Shown piece by piece: positions 23,157-29,924 of a DNA stretch of 34,730 nt (position 1 is its first letter; every line of letters starts with the position of its first letter). The notes under the pieces are model-generated. The model made no database searches. It saw nothing but the letters and a program-made list of their open reading frames with translations, and had not been told where the DNA came from. The stretch comes from Candidatus Omnitrophota bacterium (GTDB taxonomy: Bacteria > Omnitrophota > Gorgyraeia > Duberdicusellales > 4484-171). The stretch is taken from contig JAQVMQ010000009.1 of assembly GCA_028703535.1 (NCBI GenBank), forward strand, positions 1 to 34,730, given 5' to 3'. The translations under genes were made by a program, and so were the position numbers.

Positions 23157-24062
23157 ATGCGAAATGATTTACCAAAACCTACTTTACGACGTTTACCCAT
23201 ATATTTTAAGTTATTTAACGATGCCTTAGCCGAAGGGAAAACGCATCTTTCCAGTCATGAGATAGCGAGTGACCTTGGAATTGATTCTACTCAAGTACGT
23301 AAGGATATTGCCATGACAGGTTATGTAGGCAAGCCCAAATCCGGATTTGAGATCGAAGGGTTTATAAAGCATTTGAAAGTATTTTTGAAATTACAGCGCA
23401 AGAAAAAAACTATAGTGGTGGGCATGGGGAATCTTGGTGTGGCTATATCGCGTTATAAAGGTTTTGATGAATACGGGCTTGATATTGCGGGATTATTTGA
23501 CAGTGATTTGCACAAAGTCGGTATGAAAGTCAGAGATTGTAAGATAAGCCTTGTTGTTGAGATGCCGGATTTTATACGCGAGAATACTGTTGAAATAGCT
23601 ATATTGACTGTACCTATGGATGAGGCTCAAGCGGTTACTAATCTTCTTGTTGAAGCGGGGATTAAAGGTATATGGAATTTTACACCGGCACAACTTAAAG
23701 TTCCGGATAATGTTATTGTTTGGTCACAGGACCTTATGGCGGGATTTATGACACTTTTACTGTTGATGCAGCAAAAAGAAGAGGATATAGTTGTTGACGG
23801 AGAAGATGCAAAAAAGCATGAACTGCGTATTTGTATGGGTTCGGCGTGTCATCAATTGGGCGCGTTTGATGTATTGCAAGCCATGAAGAATTTTCTTAAG
23901 CAGTATAATGTTGAGAATCGGGTACATTTAAAAGGAGCTTTTTGTCTTGGCCATTGTGCTGAAGGGATAGCAGTAACGTTGGACGATCAGCTGATAAAGG
24001 GCGTGCGTATCGAAAATGTGGAAGAGAAATTTGTTAATGAAATATTACCTGTCATCCGATAA
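23157..24062 (+). CDS. Rex-type redox regulator fused to a thioredoxin-like [2Fe-2S] ferredoxin domain
   Basis: A 301-residue protein. Residues 8-65 are the Rex winged helix (LPIYFKLFNDAL...SSHEIASDLGIDSTQVRKDIAMTGYVGKP), 80-205 the NAD(H)-binding Rossmann domain with VGMGNLG (88-94) and the domain-swap helix. These match full-length Rex (about 210 residues). A second domain, 222-301, carries C226, C231, C263 and C267 (CMGSAC, CLGHC), the ligand pattern of thioredoxin-like [2Fe-2S] ferredoxins and of the hydrogenase subunits in this same operon. Rex represses fermentation and hydrogenase genes when NADH is low; the extra cluster could let it also sense, or dock to, the hydrogenase electron chain (inference). 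AAGGGA precedes the start; it lies 13 bases after the catalytic subunit. Confidence 0.93.
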   Translation: MRNDLPKPTLRRLPIYFKLFNDALAEGKTHLSSHEIASDLGIDSTQVRKDIAMTGYVGKPKSGFEIEGFIKHLKVFLKLQRKKKTIVVGMGNLGVAISRYKGFDEYGLDIAGLFDSDLHKVGMKVRDCKISLVVEMPDFIRENTVEIAILTVPMDEAQAVTNLLVEAGIKGIWNFTPAQLKVPDNVIVWSQDLMAGFMTLLLLMQQKEEDIVVDGEDAKKHELRICMGSACHQLGAFDVLQAMKNFLKQYNVENRVHLKGAFCLGHCAEGIAVTLDDQLIKGVRIENVEEKFVNEILPVIR

Positions 24063-24076
24063 AAAAGGAGTGTATA

Positions 24077-24583
24077 GTGAAAGACTCTAAAGATTCTTTG
24101 TGGCGGTTATTATGGGATTATGACCCGAACGGTTTATTAGTAGTCGATCTTGATATGAACATAAAAGTTGTTAACGCGGCGTTTTGCGCTATGGTCCAGA
24201 AGACAAAAGCCGATCTTTTAGGGAAATCTGCGGTAGGTATAATAGATGATATCGAGGATTTTAAAAAAGTCTGGCAGGACAATAAGATCGTCAAAGCCGA
24301 GGAGAAAGATTATCCGAAGTATGATTTGCATGTGAGGCGTGTATTGTTTCCTATACGTAACGAGAATATCATCGCGTGTATTATGGTCGATGTTACCGAT
24401 GAATGGCGTCAGAAAAAAGAAATAGCCAGAATGCGTAAAGAAACTATAGAGCGCGTTAATCATGTGGTTGATAAACAGATGAAAGTTGTTCAGGAGATAG
24501 CCGGTTTGTTGGGCGAGACGACAGCCGAGACAAAAGTAAGTTTGCTTAAACTTGTTGAGATGCTTCAGGAGGGTAACGAATAA
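24077..24583 (+). CDS. PAS-domain protein of hydrogenase operon
   Basis: A 168-residue soluble protein. Residues 5-115 form one PAS domain (LLWDYDPNGLLVVDLDMNIKVVNAAFCAMVQKTKADLLGKSAVGIID...), followed by a helical tail that may dimerise. There is no kinase or other output domain. GTG 24077 is the start, set by AAAGGAG at 24064-24070. It sits 14 bases after the Rex fusion and two bases before a SpoIIE-type phosphatase. A PAS sensor paired with a PP2C-like phosphatase suggests a partner-switch or Ser/Thr signalling step tied to hydrogenase activity; PAS ligand unknown. Confidence 0.88.
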   Translation: MKDSKDSLWRLLWDYDPNGLLVVDLDMNIKVVNAAFCAMVQKTKADLLGKSAVGIIDDIEDFKKVWQDNKIVKAEEKDYPKYDLHVRRVLFPIRNENIIACIMVDVTDEWRQKKEIARMRKETIERVNHVVDKQMKVVQEIAGLLGETTAETKVSLLKLVEMLQEGNE

Positions 24584-24585
24584 AT

Positions 24586-25740
24586 ATGCTTTTTTATGAA
24601 GTCGCCAACATGAGCCTGCATAAACACGGTGAAGAACTTTGTGGTGATACCGTTAAAATAAGTAAATATCCCGGAAGAACAATAGTTGTTTTGTCGGACG
24701 GGCTGGGCAGCGGCGTAAAAGCTAATATACTTTCAACTTTGACTTCAGAAATAGTTAATACGATGCTTTCTAACGGAGTGTCTATACAGGAAGTGCTGGA
24801 TACGATGGTGGCGACTTTGCCTGTATGTAAGGTGCGCAAGATGGCCTATGCTACTTTCTCTATTTTAGACATAAATGAACGCAAAAATATTTATCGTGTT
24901 ATAAATTCTGATAGCCCCGCTATATTTCATATGCGTGACGGTAAAGTAATCGAAAACAAAACCAGTGCTATCAAGGTTCGTGATAAAGAACTTACTTTAC
25001 AGGAAGGCGAAATTCATGAAGGAGATTTTCTTGCTATGATATCAGATGGCATATTATGCGCTGGGCTTGGCGGAAAGCTTAATTTCGGTTGGCGCTGGGA
25101 ACAGGTATCAGAGTTTTTAGAAAGTGTTCATAACCCGAAAATGTCGGCACAGGATGTGACCGAAAAGATAATAGAGCAGACAAGAATACTGTATGACGAT
25201 TATATAGGTGATGACGCTACATTTGTCGGGGTGAACGTGCGGCAAAGAAGAAAACTTGCTTTGTTTACCGGCCCGCCGATCAATAAAGATGATGATGATA
25301 AATATTGTCGTGAGTTTCTTGCGTTTAACGGTATTAAAATCGTATGCGGAGGGACTACTGCGAATATTTTGGCGAATTATTCCAATACTTACGTAGAAAC
25401 AGATGTTTCTACTATGACACAGGATTGTCCGCCTGTAGGTAAAATGGAGGGGATTGACCTTGTAACGGAGGGAATAGTTACTATATCTAAAGTTATGGAT
25501 TTTTTCAAAAATTATCATGGCCGTTACGAGAATATAATTGAAACGAATGACGGTATTAATCGGCTAGTAAGATATTTGATTAATGCTGATCACATACATA
25601 TATGGGTAGGACAGACCATAAATCCGTTTTATCAGAACCCATTGCTTCCAAAAAATGTTTCAATACGTCTTAATCTTATGCGTGAACTGGCTAATTTTTT
25701 AAAATCATTGCATAAAGATGTAGTCTTAAAGCTTTGCTAA
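24586..25740 (+). CDS. SpoIIE-type (PP2C-like) serine/threonine phosphatase of hydrogenase operon
   Basis: A 384-residue protein with a SpoIIE-like PP2C domain in residues 1-218: metal-binding acidic residues D21, D38 (VVLSDGLGSG), D154 (MISDGIL) and D209/D210 (GDDATFV). Residues 220-384 form an additional alpha/beta domain (KLALFTGPPINKDDDD..., CGGTTANILANY) that I cannot assign. Such phosphatases accompany some [FeFe]-hydrogenase operons of anaerobes and are proposed to regulate them by dephosphorylation. It is the last gene of the operon, two bases after the PAS protein. The substrate is unknown. Confidence 0.88.
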   Translation: MLFYEVANMSLHKHGEELCGDTVKISKYPGRTIVVLSDGLGSGVKANILSTLTSEIVNTMLSNGVSIQEVLDTMVATLPVCKVRKMAYATFSILDINERKNIYRVINSDSPAIFHMRDGKVIENKTSAIKVRDKELTLQEGEIHEGDFLAMISDGILCAGLGGKLNFGWRWEQVSEFLESVHNPKMSAQDVTEKIIEQTRILYDDYIGDDATFVGVNVRQRRKLALFTGPPINKDDDDKYCREFLAFNGIKIVCGGTTANILANYSNTYVETDVSTMTQDCPPVGKMEGIDLVTEGIVTISKVMDFFKNYHGRYENIIETNDGINRLVRYLINADHIHIWVGQTINPFYQNPLLPKNVSIRLNLMRELANFLKSLHKDVVLKLC

Positions 25741-25784
25741 TAATTTTTTTAATTATTTTGTTTTAGCGAGTAAACTGCGGTTAC

Positions 25785-25813
25785 TTGATACCGGATGGCT
25801 TTAGGTGTATTAT
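25785..25813 (+). promoter_or_regulatory. Promoter of peptide 5, leaderless geometry
   Basis: TTGATA (25785-25790), 17 bases, TATTAT (25808-25813). The ATG at 25821 is eight bases after the -10 box, at the expected transcription start, and has no ribosome site. Confidence 0.65.
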
Positions 25814-25820
25814 ATGGGAA

Positions 25821-26021
25821 ATGGATAAGGAGAAAACAATTAATAGAAATAAACTTGTCTGGTTGAAGCCGGAAATAATAAAGATAGCGCTCAACTCTGA
25901 ACAAGCGGTATTGAGTTGCTGCGATAATTCAGGGAAAGGTATATCTGAGGTTTCTTGGACTCCCTATTCGCAGTGTGGGGGTATGTGCGTTGGCACGGGG
26001 GCTAATGCAATGGCCAGTTAA
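25821..26021 (+). CDS. Small Cys-rich peptide 5 of the W...LSCC family
   Basis: A 66-residue peptide: MDKEKTINRNKLV, shared block W..KPEIIKIALNSEQAVLSCC (A for K and S for P are local variants), KG six residues after CC, QC, a three-residue gap, C, and final Ser. ATG 25821 is chosen because a TTG start at 25785 would lie in the -35 box. It is the first of three tandem copies (gaps 36 and 16 bases) directly after the hydrogenase operon but with its own promoter. Confidence 0.83.
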   Translation: MDKEKTINRNKLVWLKPEIIKIALNSEQAVLSCCDNSGKGISEVSWTPYSQCGGMCVGTGANAMAS

Positions 26022-26057
26022 TCTTTTTGATTTTTGCAGATGACATGAATTTAAATA

Positions 26058-26246
26058 ATGAACGTAATGAAGAATAAAAAATGGATAAAACCTGAAATGT
26101 TACGAATAAAGCTTAATCCTGAGCAAGCTGTTTTGAGTTGTTGCAATTCAGCCATGCGTGCGTTGGATAATGGGGGACATCAATGCGGATATCCGGCTTT
26201 CACGTGTGGGACAAGTTATGGGAATCTCGATTCGGTCTCAAGTTAA
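26058..26246 (+). CDS. Small Cys-rich peptide 6 of the W...LSCC family
   Basis: A 62-residue peptide: W..KPEMLRIKLNPEQAVLSCC block, RA six residues after CC, QC, six residues, C, final Ser-Ser. ATG 26067 (MKNKKW) is an alternative start; a weak TTGATT-N17-TTAAAT (26028-26056) would make a transcript starting close to it. No ribosome site. Middle gene of the three-copy array. Confidence 0.82.
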   Translation: MNVMKNKKWIKPEMLRIKLNPEQAVLSCCNSAMRALDNGGHQCGYPAFTCGTSYGNLDSVSS

Positions 26247-26262
26247 ATGCTTAATCCTAAGA

Positions 26263-26448
26263 ATGAATAATAAGATTTCAAAAAGAAAAGTGTGGGCGGG
26301 GATAGAAGTGACAAGGATAAAAATTAGCCCTGAACAAGCTGTTCTAAGTTGTTGTGAGGTTGTGTATCGAGGAGAGACATTTCCTGCCAATACGACACAG
26401 TGCGGGGCTGGATGTTGGGTTTATGCGCGTAATAGTATGAGCAGTTAG
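26263..26448 (+). CDS. Small Cys-rich peptide 7 of the W...LSCC family
   Basis: A 61-residue peptide: MNNKISKRKV, block W..IEVTRIKISPEQAVLSCC, RG six residues after CC, QC, three residues, C, final Ser-Ser. The long frame from 26158 overlaps peptide 6 and is rejected in favour of ATG 26263. It starts 16 bases after the peptide 6 stop, so it is probably co-transcribed with it. No terminator is obvious in the 200 bases that follow. Confidence 0.82.
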   Translation: MNNKISKRKVWAGIEVTRIKISPEQAVLSCCEVVYRGETFPANTTQCGAGCWVYARNSMSS

Positions 26449-26652
26449 TTTTATTATAGTAAATAGTGTCGGTTGGAACAAGTAGTACTCTAGAATGTTA
26501 AAAAATTTTGCTGAGAAATCTCGTTACAGAGAAGGATGCTTTATATATTACATTCTCACGCAATGAGATAGTTCTTATTAATATATTCAATTATTGGACT
26601 TATTTGATCTTGTGGGAAATCATATCAGTCTGTAAAATAGGGTAGAGGTTTT

Positions 26653-27052
26653 ATGGAATCTATTCTTGTAGTAGGTATTATTCTTTTTGTCGGTTTTATA
26701 TTCGGTGAACTTGCTGAATTTATTAAGTTACCTAAAGTCACCGGATATATTATAGCTGGCATAATGCTTAACCCGGGCATATGTCGCATTATTCCTTCCG
26801 GTTTTACTGAACATACCGATCTTATAACAAACATAGCATTAGCTTTCATAGTTTTTTCTGTCGGTGGTACATTATTATATTCTAAAATAAAAAAACTAAG
26901 CAGAATAATCTTATCTATTACTTTCTTTGAGGCTGAATTTGCATGTATTATTGAACGTTGTTATAGGTGTTACAGTTATACAAGAACTCATAGGTCCGTT
27001 ATTTGCCAAAATAGTTATAGCAAAAGCCGGTGAGATAAAACCGGTAAATTAA
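26653..27052 (+). pseudogene. Decayed Kef/CPA2-type cation:proton antiporter (internal deletion)
   Basis: The first ~97 codons encode the N-terminus of a Na+/H+ or K+/H+ antiporter of the Kef/CPA2 type (FGELAEFIKLPKVTGYIIAGIMLNPG...IALAFIVFSVGGTLLYSKIKKL...ITFFEAEFA). From about 26952 a different frame encodes a normal antiporter C-terminus (NVVIGVTVIQELIGPLFAKIVIAKAGE), ending at 27050-27052. The ~250-300 residues normally between them are missing and the join shifts the frame, so the gene is dead. In the original frame translation runs on to 27033 with nonsense sequence. TAGAGG lies before the ATG. Confidence 0.82.
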
Positions 27053-27075
27053 GTCTTAGAAGAGTCAAGGAGATA

Positions 27076-28248
27076 ATGACTATGCCTAAAGATCCAATTT
27101 GCGGGATGGATGTCTCGGAGAGATCAGCTCTAAAGATCAAATATAATGGACAGTATTATTATTTTTGTAGTAAACATTGTCTTGAAAAATTTTCTAAAGA
27201 AAAGAATATATCCTGTGATATAGCTTCCGGGTGTAACACTTCTTCGGGATCTGTTTTTTATAAAAATAAAACTTTTATAGTGACAGCCATTCTTTTTGTT
27301 TTTATATCGGCTTCTTATGGGTTTTCATGGCTTGCGCCTTTTCGTAATGCGTTTTTTGATTATTTCAAAGTTATATGGTGGGCAGTTCTCTTGGGGTTTT
27401 TGATAGGTGGTTTGATAGATTACTATATTCCGCGTGAATATATATCATTAATATTAGCGAGAGGCGGAAAGTTAGCTATAGTCAATGCAGTTCTTTTAGG
27501 TTTTTTTATGAGTGCCTGTTCTCATGGTATATTGGCGTTATCAATACAACTACATAAAAAAGGTGCGTCTAATCCGTCGGTTGTAGCGTTTTTGTTGGCA
27601 AGCCCGTGGGCGAATATGGCACTTACTATAATGCTTATAGGCTTTTTTGGGTTTAAAGCGTTGTTTATAATCTTTGCAGCTATTTTTATCGCGCTTATTA
27701 CCGGTTTTATATTCCAGTTTCTTGAGAAAAAAGGATTAATTGAAACTAATAGTAATACAGTTGCTGTTGATGCGGGATTTTCTATTCGTAAAGATATTGC
27801 TATTAGGTTAAAAAGCTATAAGTTTTCAGCTAATAGGGCAAAAAATGATATCAAAGGTATTTTTAATGGGATGGTGTCCCTAAGTAATATGGTGCTTTGG
27901 TGGATACTTATAGGTATGGGTATCGCGTCTTTCGCGGGAGCGTATATACCTACAGATTTTTTCCAAAATTATATGGGTCCTACAGTTTTAGGACTTTTTG
28001 TGACACTAGCGTTAGCAACTGTTATGGAAGTCTGTTCGGAAGGTTCTGCCCCTATGGCATTTGAGATTTTCAGACAAACTAAAGCTTTAGGTAATAGCTT
28101 TGTTTTTTTAATGGCGGGGGTAGCGACAGATTATACGGAAATAGGTCTTTTATGGCATAATGTAGGGAAAAGAACCGCTATCTGGCTTCCTATAATAACT
28201 GTGCCGCAGGTTATATTGTTTGGGTTTTTAGCTAACTTTATATTTTAA
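27076..28248 (+). CDS. YHS-domain permease (SO_0444/ArsP-like metal efflux type)
   Basis: A 390-residue membrane protein. Residues 5-45 form a YHS-like metal-binding domain (C9, C31, C35: PICGMDV, YYFCSKHC). The rest has about eight to nine spans with the permease signatures YIPREYISLILARGG, GFFMSACSHGILALSIQLHKKGASNPSVVAFLLASPW and EVCSEGSAPMAFEIF. It resembles the SO_0444/ArsP_1 family of Cu/Zn or arsenic(III) efflux permeases; the metal is not certain. AAGGAG sets the start. An Smr protein follows four bases after its stop. Confidence 0.87.
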   Translation: MTMPKDPICGMDVSERSALKIKYNGQYYYFCSKHCLEKFSKEKNISCDIASGCNTSSGSVFYKNKTFIVTAILFVFISASYGFSWLAPFRNAFFDYFKVIWWAVLLGFLIGGLIDYYIPREYISLILARGGKLAIVNAVLLGFFMSACSHGILALSIQLHKKGASNPSVVAFLLASPWANMALTIMLIGFFGFKALFIIFAAIFIALITGFIFQFLEKKGLIETNSNTVAVDAGFSIRKDIAIRLKSYKFSANRAKNDIKGIFNGMVSLSNMVLWWILIGMGIASFAGAYIPTDFFQNYMGPTVLGLFVTLALATVMEVCSEGSAPMAFEIFRQTKALGNSFVFLMAGVATDYTEIGLLWHNVGKRTAIWLPIITVPQVILFGFLANFIF

Positions 28249-28252
28249 ATTT

Positions 28253-28510
28253 ATGTCCAGACTTAAATTAGACTTACACGAGGTATATAACAAAGGTGAT
28301 TTGATCGATAAAGCCTTAAATGATATTATTACAAGAGCTGTTGATAAGAAAATAGATGAAATTGAGATAATACCGGGAAAGGGCAGCGGACAGCTTAAAA
28401 AGAAAGTTATAAGGTTTTTGGAACAAAAACATATAAAAAAGTTATATCACAGGATCGATAAGGATAGTAAAAATTTCGGCAGACTGTTTGTTTATTTTAG
28501 ATATAAATAA
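28253..28510 (+). CDS. Stand-alone Smr-domain protein
   Basis: An 85-residue protein consisting only of a Smr domain: LDLHE (residues 5-9) and IEIIPGKGSGQLKKKVIRFL (38-57) match the two Smr signatures LDLHG and h-x-I-I-x-G-[KR]-G. Smr domains nick DNA or cleave RNA at stalled ribosomes. HE instead of the usual HG in the first motif is a small deviation. It lies between the permease and the HD gene, with gaps of 4 and 9 bases. Confidence 0.83.
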   Translation: MSRLKLDLHEVYNKGDLIDKALNDIITRAVDKKIDEIEIIPGKGSGQLKKKVIRFLEQKHIKKLYHRIDKDSKNFGRLFVYFRYK

Positions 28511-28519
28511 TTATTATTT

Positions 28520-29005
28520 ATGGATGATTTTAAGAATATTTTAATTGTGGAGATGGAAAAATATTTCAATGATGATTCAAAAAGAATATTACATGCCAAA
28601 AAAGTCTTGGAGTATGCCGAAAAGATTATGACGAAAGAAGGCGGCGAAAAGAGAGTCATAATGCCTGCGGCTATATTGCATGATATAGGCATAAAAGAAT
28701 GTGAACGTAAATATAATTCTACGAACGGGAAATTACAGGAGAAGGAAGGTCCGCCTATAGCGAAAAGGCTATTAGATAAGATTAATTATGACTGTGTATA
28801 TGTTGATGAGATATTGGAGATAATAGCCAATCACCATTCTTTCGGTAAAGTCAATACTCTGAATTTCCAGATAATTTATGAAGCTGATTGGCTTGTGAAT
28901 CTTGCCGAAGATTTTAAGAAAACAACTCGAGCTCAAAAAGAGAGAATAATAAACAAGAATTTTAAGACTGAAATTGGGATAAGGATAGCACGTAAATTAT
29001 TTTAA
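28520..29005 (+). CDS. HD-domain phosphohydrolase
   Basis: A 161-residue single-domain HD protein: H at about residue 24 (RILHAKKVLEYAEKI), HD in AAILHDIGIKE (about 54-55), NHHSFG (about 112-115) and D in YEADWLVNLAED complete the metal site. Such small proteins hydrolyse phosphate esters of nucleotides or similar; the substrate is unknown. It is the last of a probable three-gene transcript with the YHS permease and the Smr gene. Confidence 0.85.
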   Translation: MDDFKNILIVEMEKYFNDDSKRILHAKKVLEYAEKIMTKEGGEKRVIMPAAILHDIGIKECERKYNSTNGKLQEKEGPPIAKRLLDKINYDCVYVDEILEIIANHHSFGKVNTLNFQIIYEADWLVNLAEDFKKTTRAQKERIINKNFKTEIGIRIARKLF

Positions 29006-29022
29006 AAATAAAAAAATAAATA

Positions 29023-29031
29023 TGATATAAT
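29023..29031 (+). promoter_or_regulatory. Extended -10 promoter of peptide 8, near-leaderless
   Basis: TG-A-TATAAT ending nine bases before ATG 29041, the same word (TGATATAATAT) and spacing as at 13449-13467. No -35 box is evident. Confidence 0.65.
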
Positions 29032-29040
29032 ATTTTGAAA

Positions 29041-29238
29041 ATGAAAAACATATATAAAAAAAAAGTATGGGCTAGCCCTAAAGTTACAAGCGTGAAACTT
29101 AATCCCGAACAGGCTGTGTTAAGCTGTTGCGCAGGAGTAGGCAGAGCAGAGTTCGTTGTGTCTCTTACGGGTTCTATTTTCCAATGTGTCGTTAATATGG
29201 GGGTATGTGCTGATTCTGATGTATCAATGGCGTCATGA
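29041..29238 (+). CDS. Small Cys-rich peptide 8 of the W...LSCC family
   Basis: A 65-residue peptide: MKNIYKKKV, block W..PKVTSVKLNPEQAVLSCC (K replaces the E after P), RA six residues after CC, QC, six residues, C, final Ser. ATG 29041 is preferred to TTG 29035, which lies between the -10 box and the expected start of transcription. It is an isolated copy with its own extended -10 promoter. Confidence 0.84.
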   Translation: MKNIYKKKVWASPKVTSVKLNPEQAVLSCCAGVGRAEFVVSLTGSIFQCVVNMGVCADSDVSMAS

Positions 29239-29282
29239 TTGTTTTTTAGTTATTAAAAATTTATATAAACTATATTGGTTAG

Positions 29283-29858
29283 ATGAGTAAAAAAGACAGA
29301 AAGATAATTCTTATAGCATAATGTCTTATTAATCCTTACTGCAGAGTGTATATTCTGGGCCAAAATTTTCCCTTATCCCGCGAGTTGACAGACTATCTTA
29401 TGGAAAGAAAAATAGGCATTATACAGTATCCGTGCCCTGAGACTACAGCTATGGGGTTGAAGAGGAATCCTCAAGGGCGTCAATAATATGACAGTATTTT
29501 TTTTAGGGATCATTGCAAAGAACTTTTAAAGATACCGTTACTTATGGTGAAAGAATTTTTTTAAAATAATTATCATTTAGTTTGCTTCATAGGTCTTGAG
29601 AATAGCCCTACATGCGGGATACATTGGGGTAAACATAAAGTTAATAAATATCAAACAGAATCGCCTACTCCTGTGAAAAACCCTGAACCGTCGGATCCTG
29701 TATTAAAGGGGATAATGGCAGAGATATCAGCTCAAGAGCTTGTTGAGGATGATATCACGGTATCTTTTTTAGAGTTTCCCGTACAATCCGATCCGTCTTC
29801 AGACAAACGTAAAAAGTTTTGGTCAGATCTTGAGAAAGCCTGCGTTTTGGATAGATAG
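29283..29858 (+). pseudogene. Decayed CPE/SPTCG-motif protein (DUF523/COG5418-like)
   Basis: Reading from ATG 29283 gives MSKKDRKIILIA-stop-CLINPYCRVYILGQNFPLSRELTDYL...IIQYPCPETTAMGLKRNPQGRQ-stop-YDSIFFRDHCKELLKIPLLMVKEFF-stop. After a frameshift in the T/A run near 29557-29570 the frame continues NNYHLVCFIGLENSPTCGIHWGKHKVNKY... to 29858. YPCPET and NSPTCG with the early Cys resemble the Cys motifs of DUF523-related desulfurase-like proteins (COG5418 in my recollection). Two in-frame stops and one frameshift make it a pseudogene, though residue-level conservation between lesions suggests recent death. Confidence 0.78.
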
Positions 29859-29887
29859 CCTAAAAAATTATATTATATTGTATAGTC

Positions 29888-29896
29888 TGGTATAAT
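29888..29896 (+). promoter_or_regulatory. Extended -10 promoter before PHP-kinase gene
   Basis: TG-G-TATAAT, giving a leader of about 20 bases that includes TAGGG before ATG 29925. The same T-G-N-TATAAT form recurs at 32100, 32528 and 33380. Confidence 0.55.
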
Positions 29897-29924
29897 AAGT
29901 GAAATATAATATAGGGTTTATGAT

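Noticed and set aside
26449-26652. Possible further peptide copy or promoter-rich leader
   Set aside because: No W...LSCC block in any frame and no other structure beyond AT-rich DNA.
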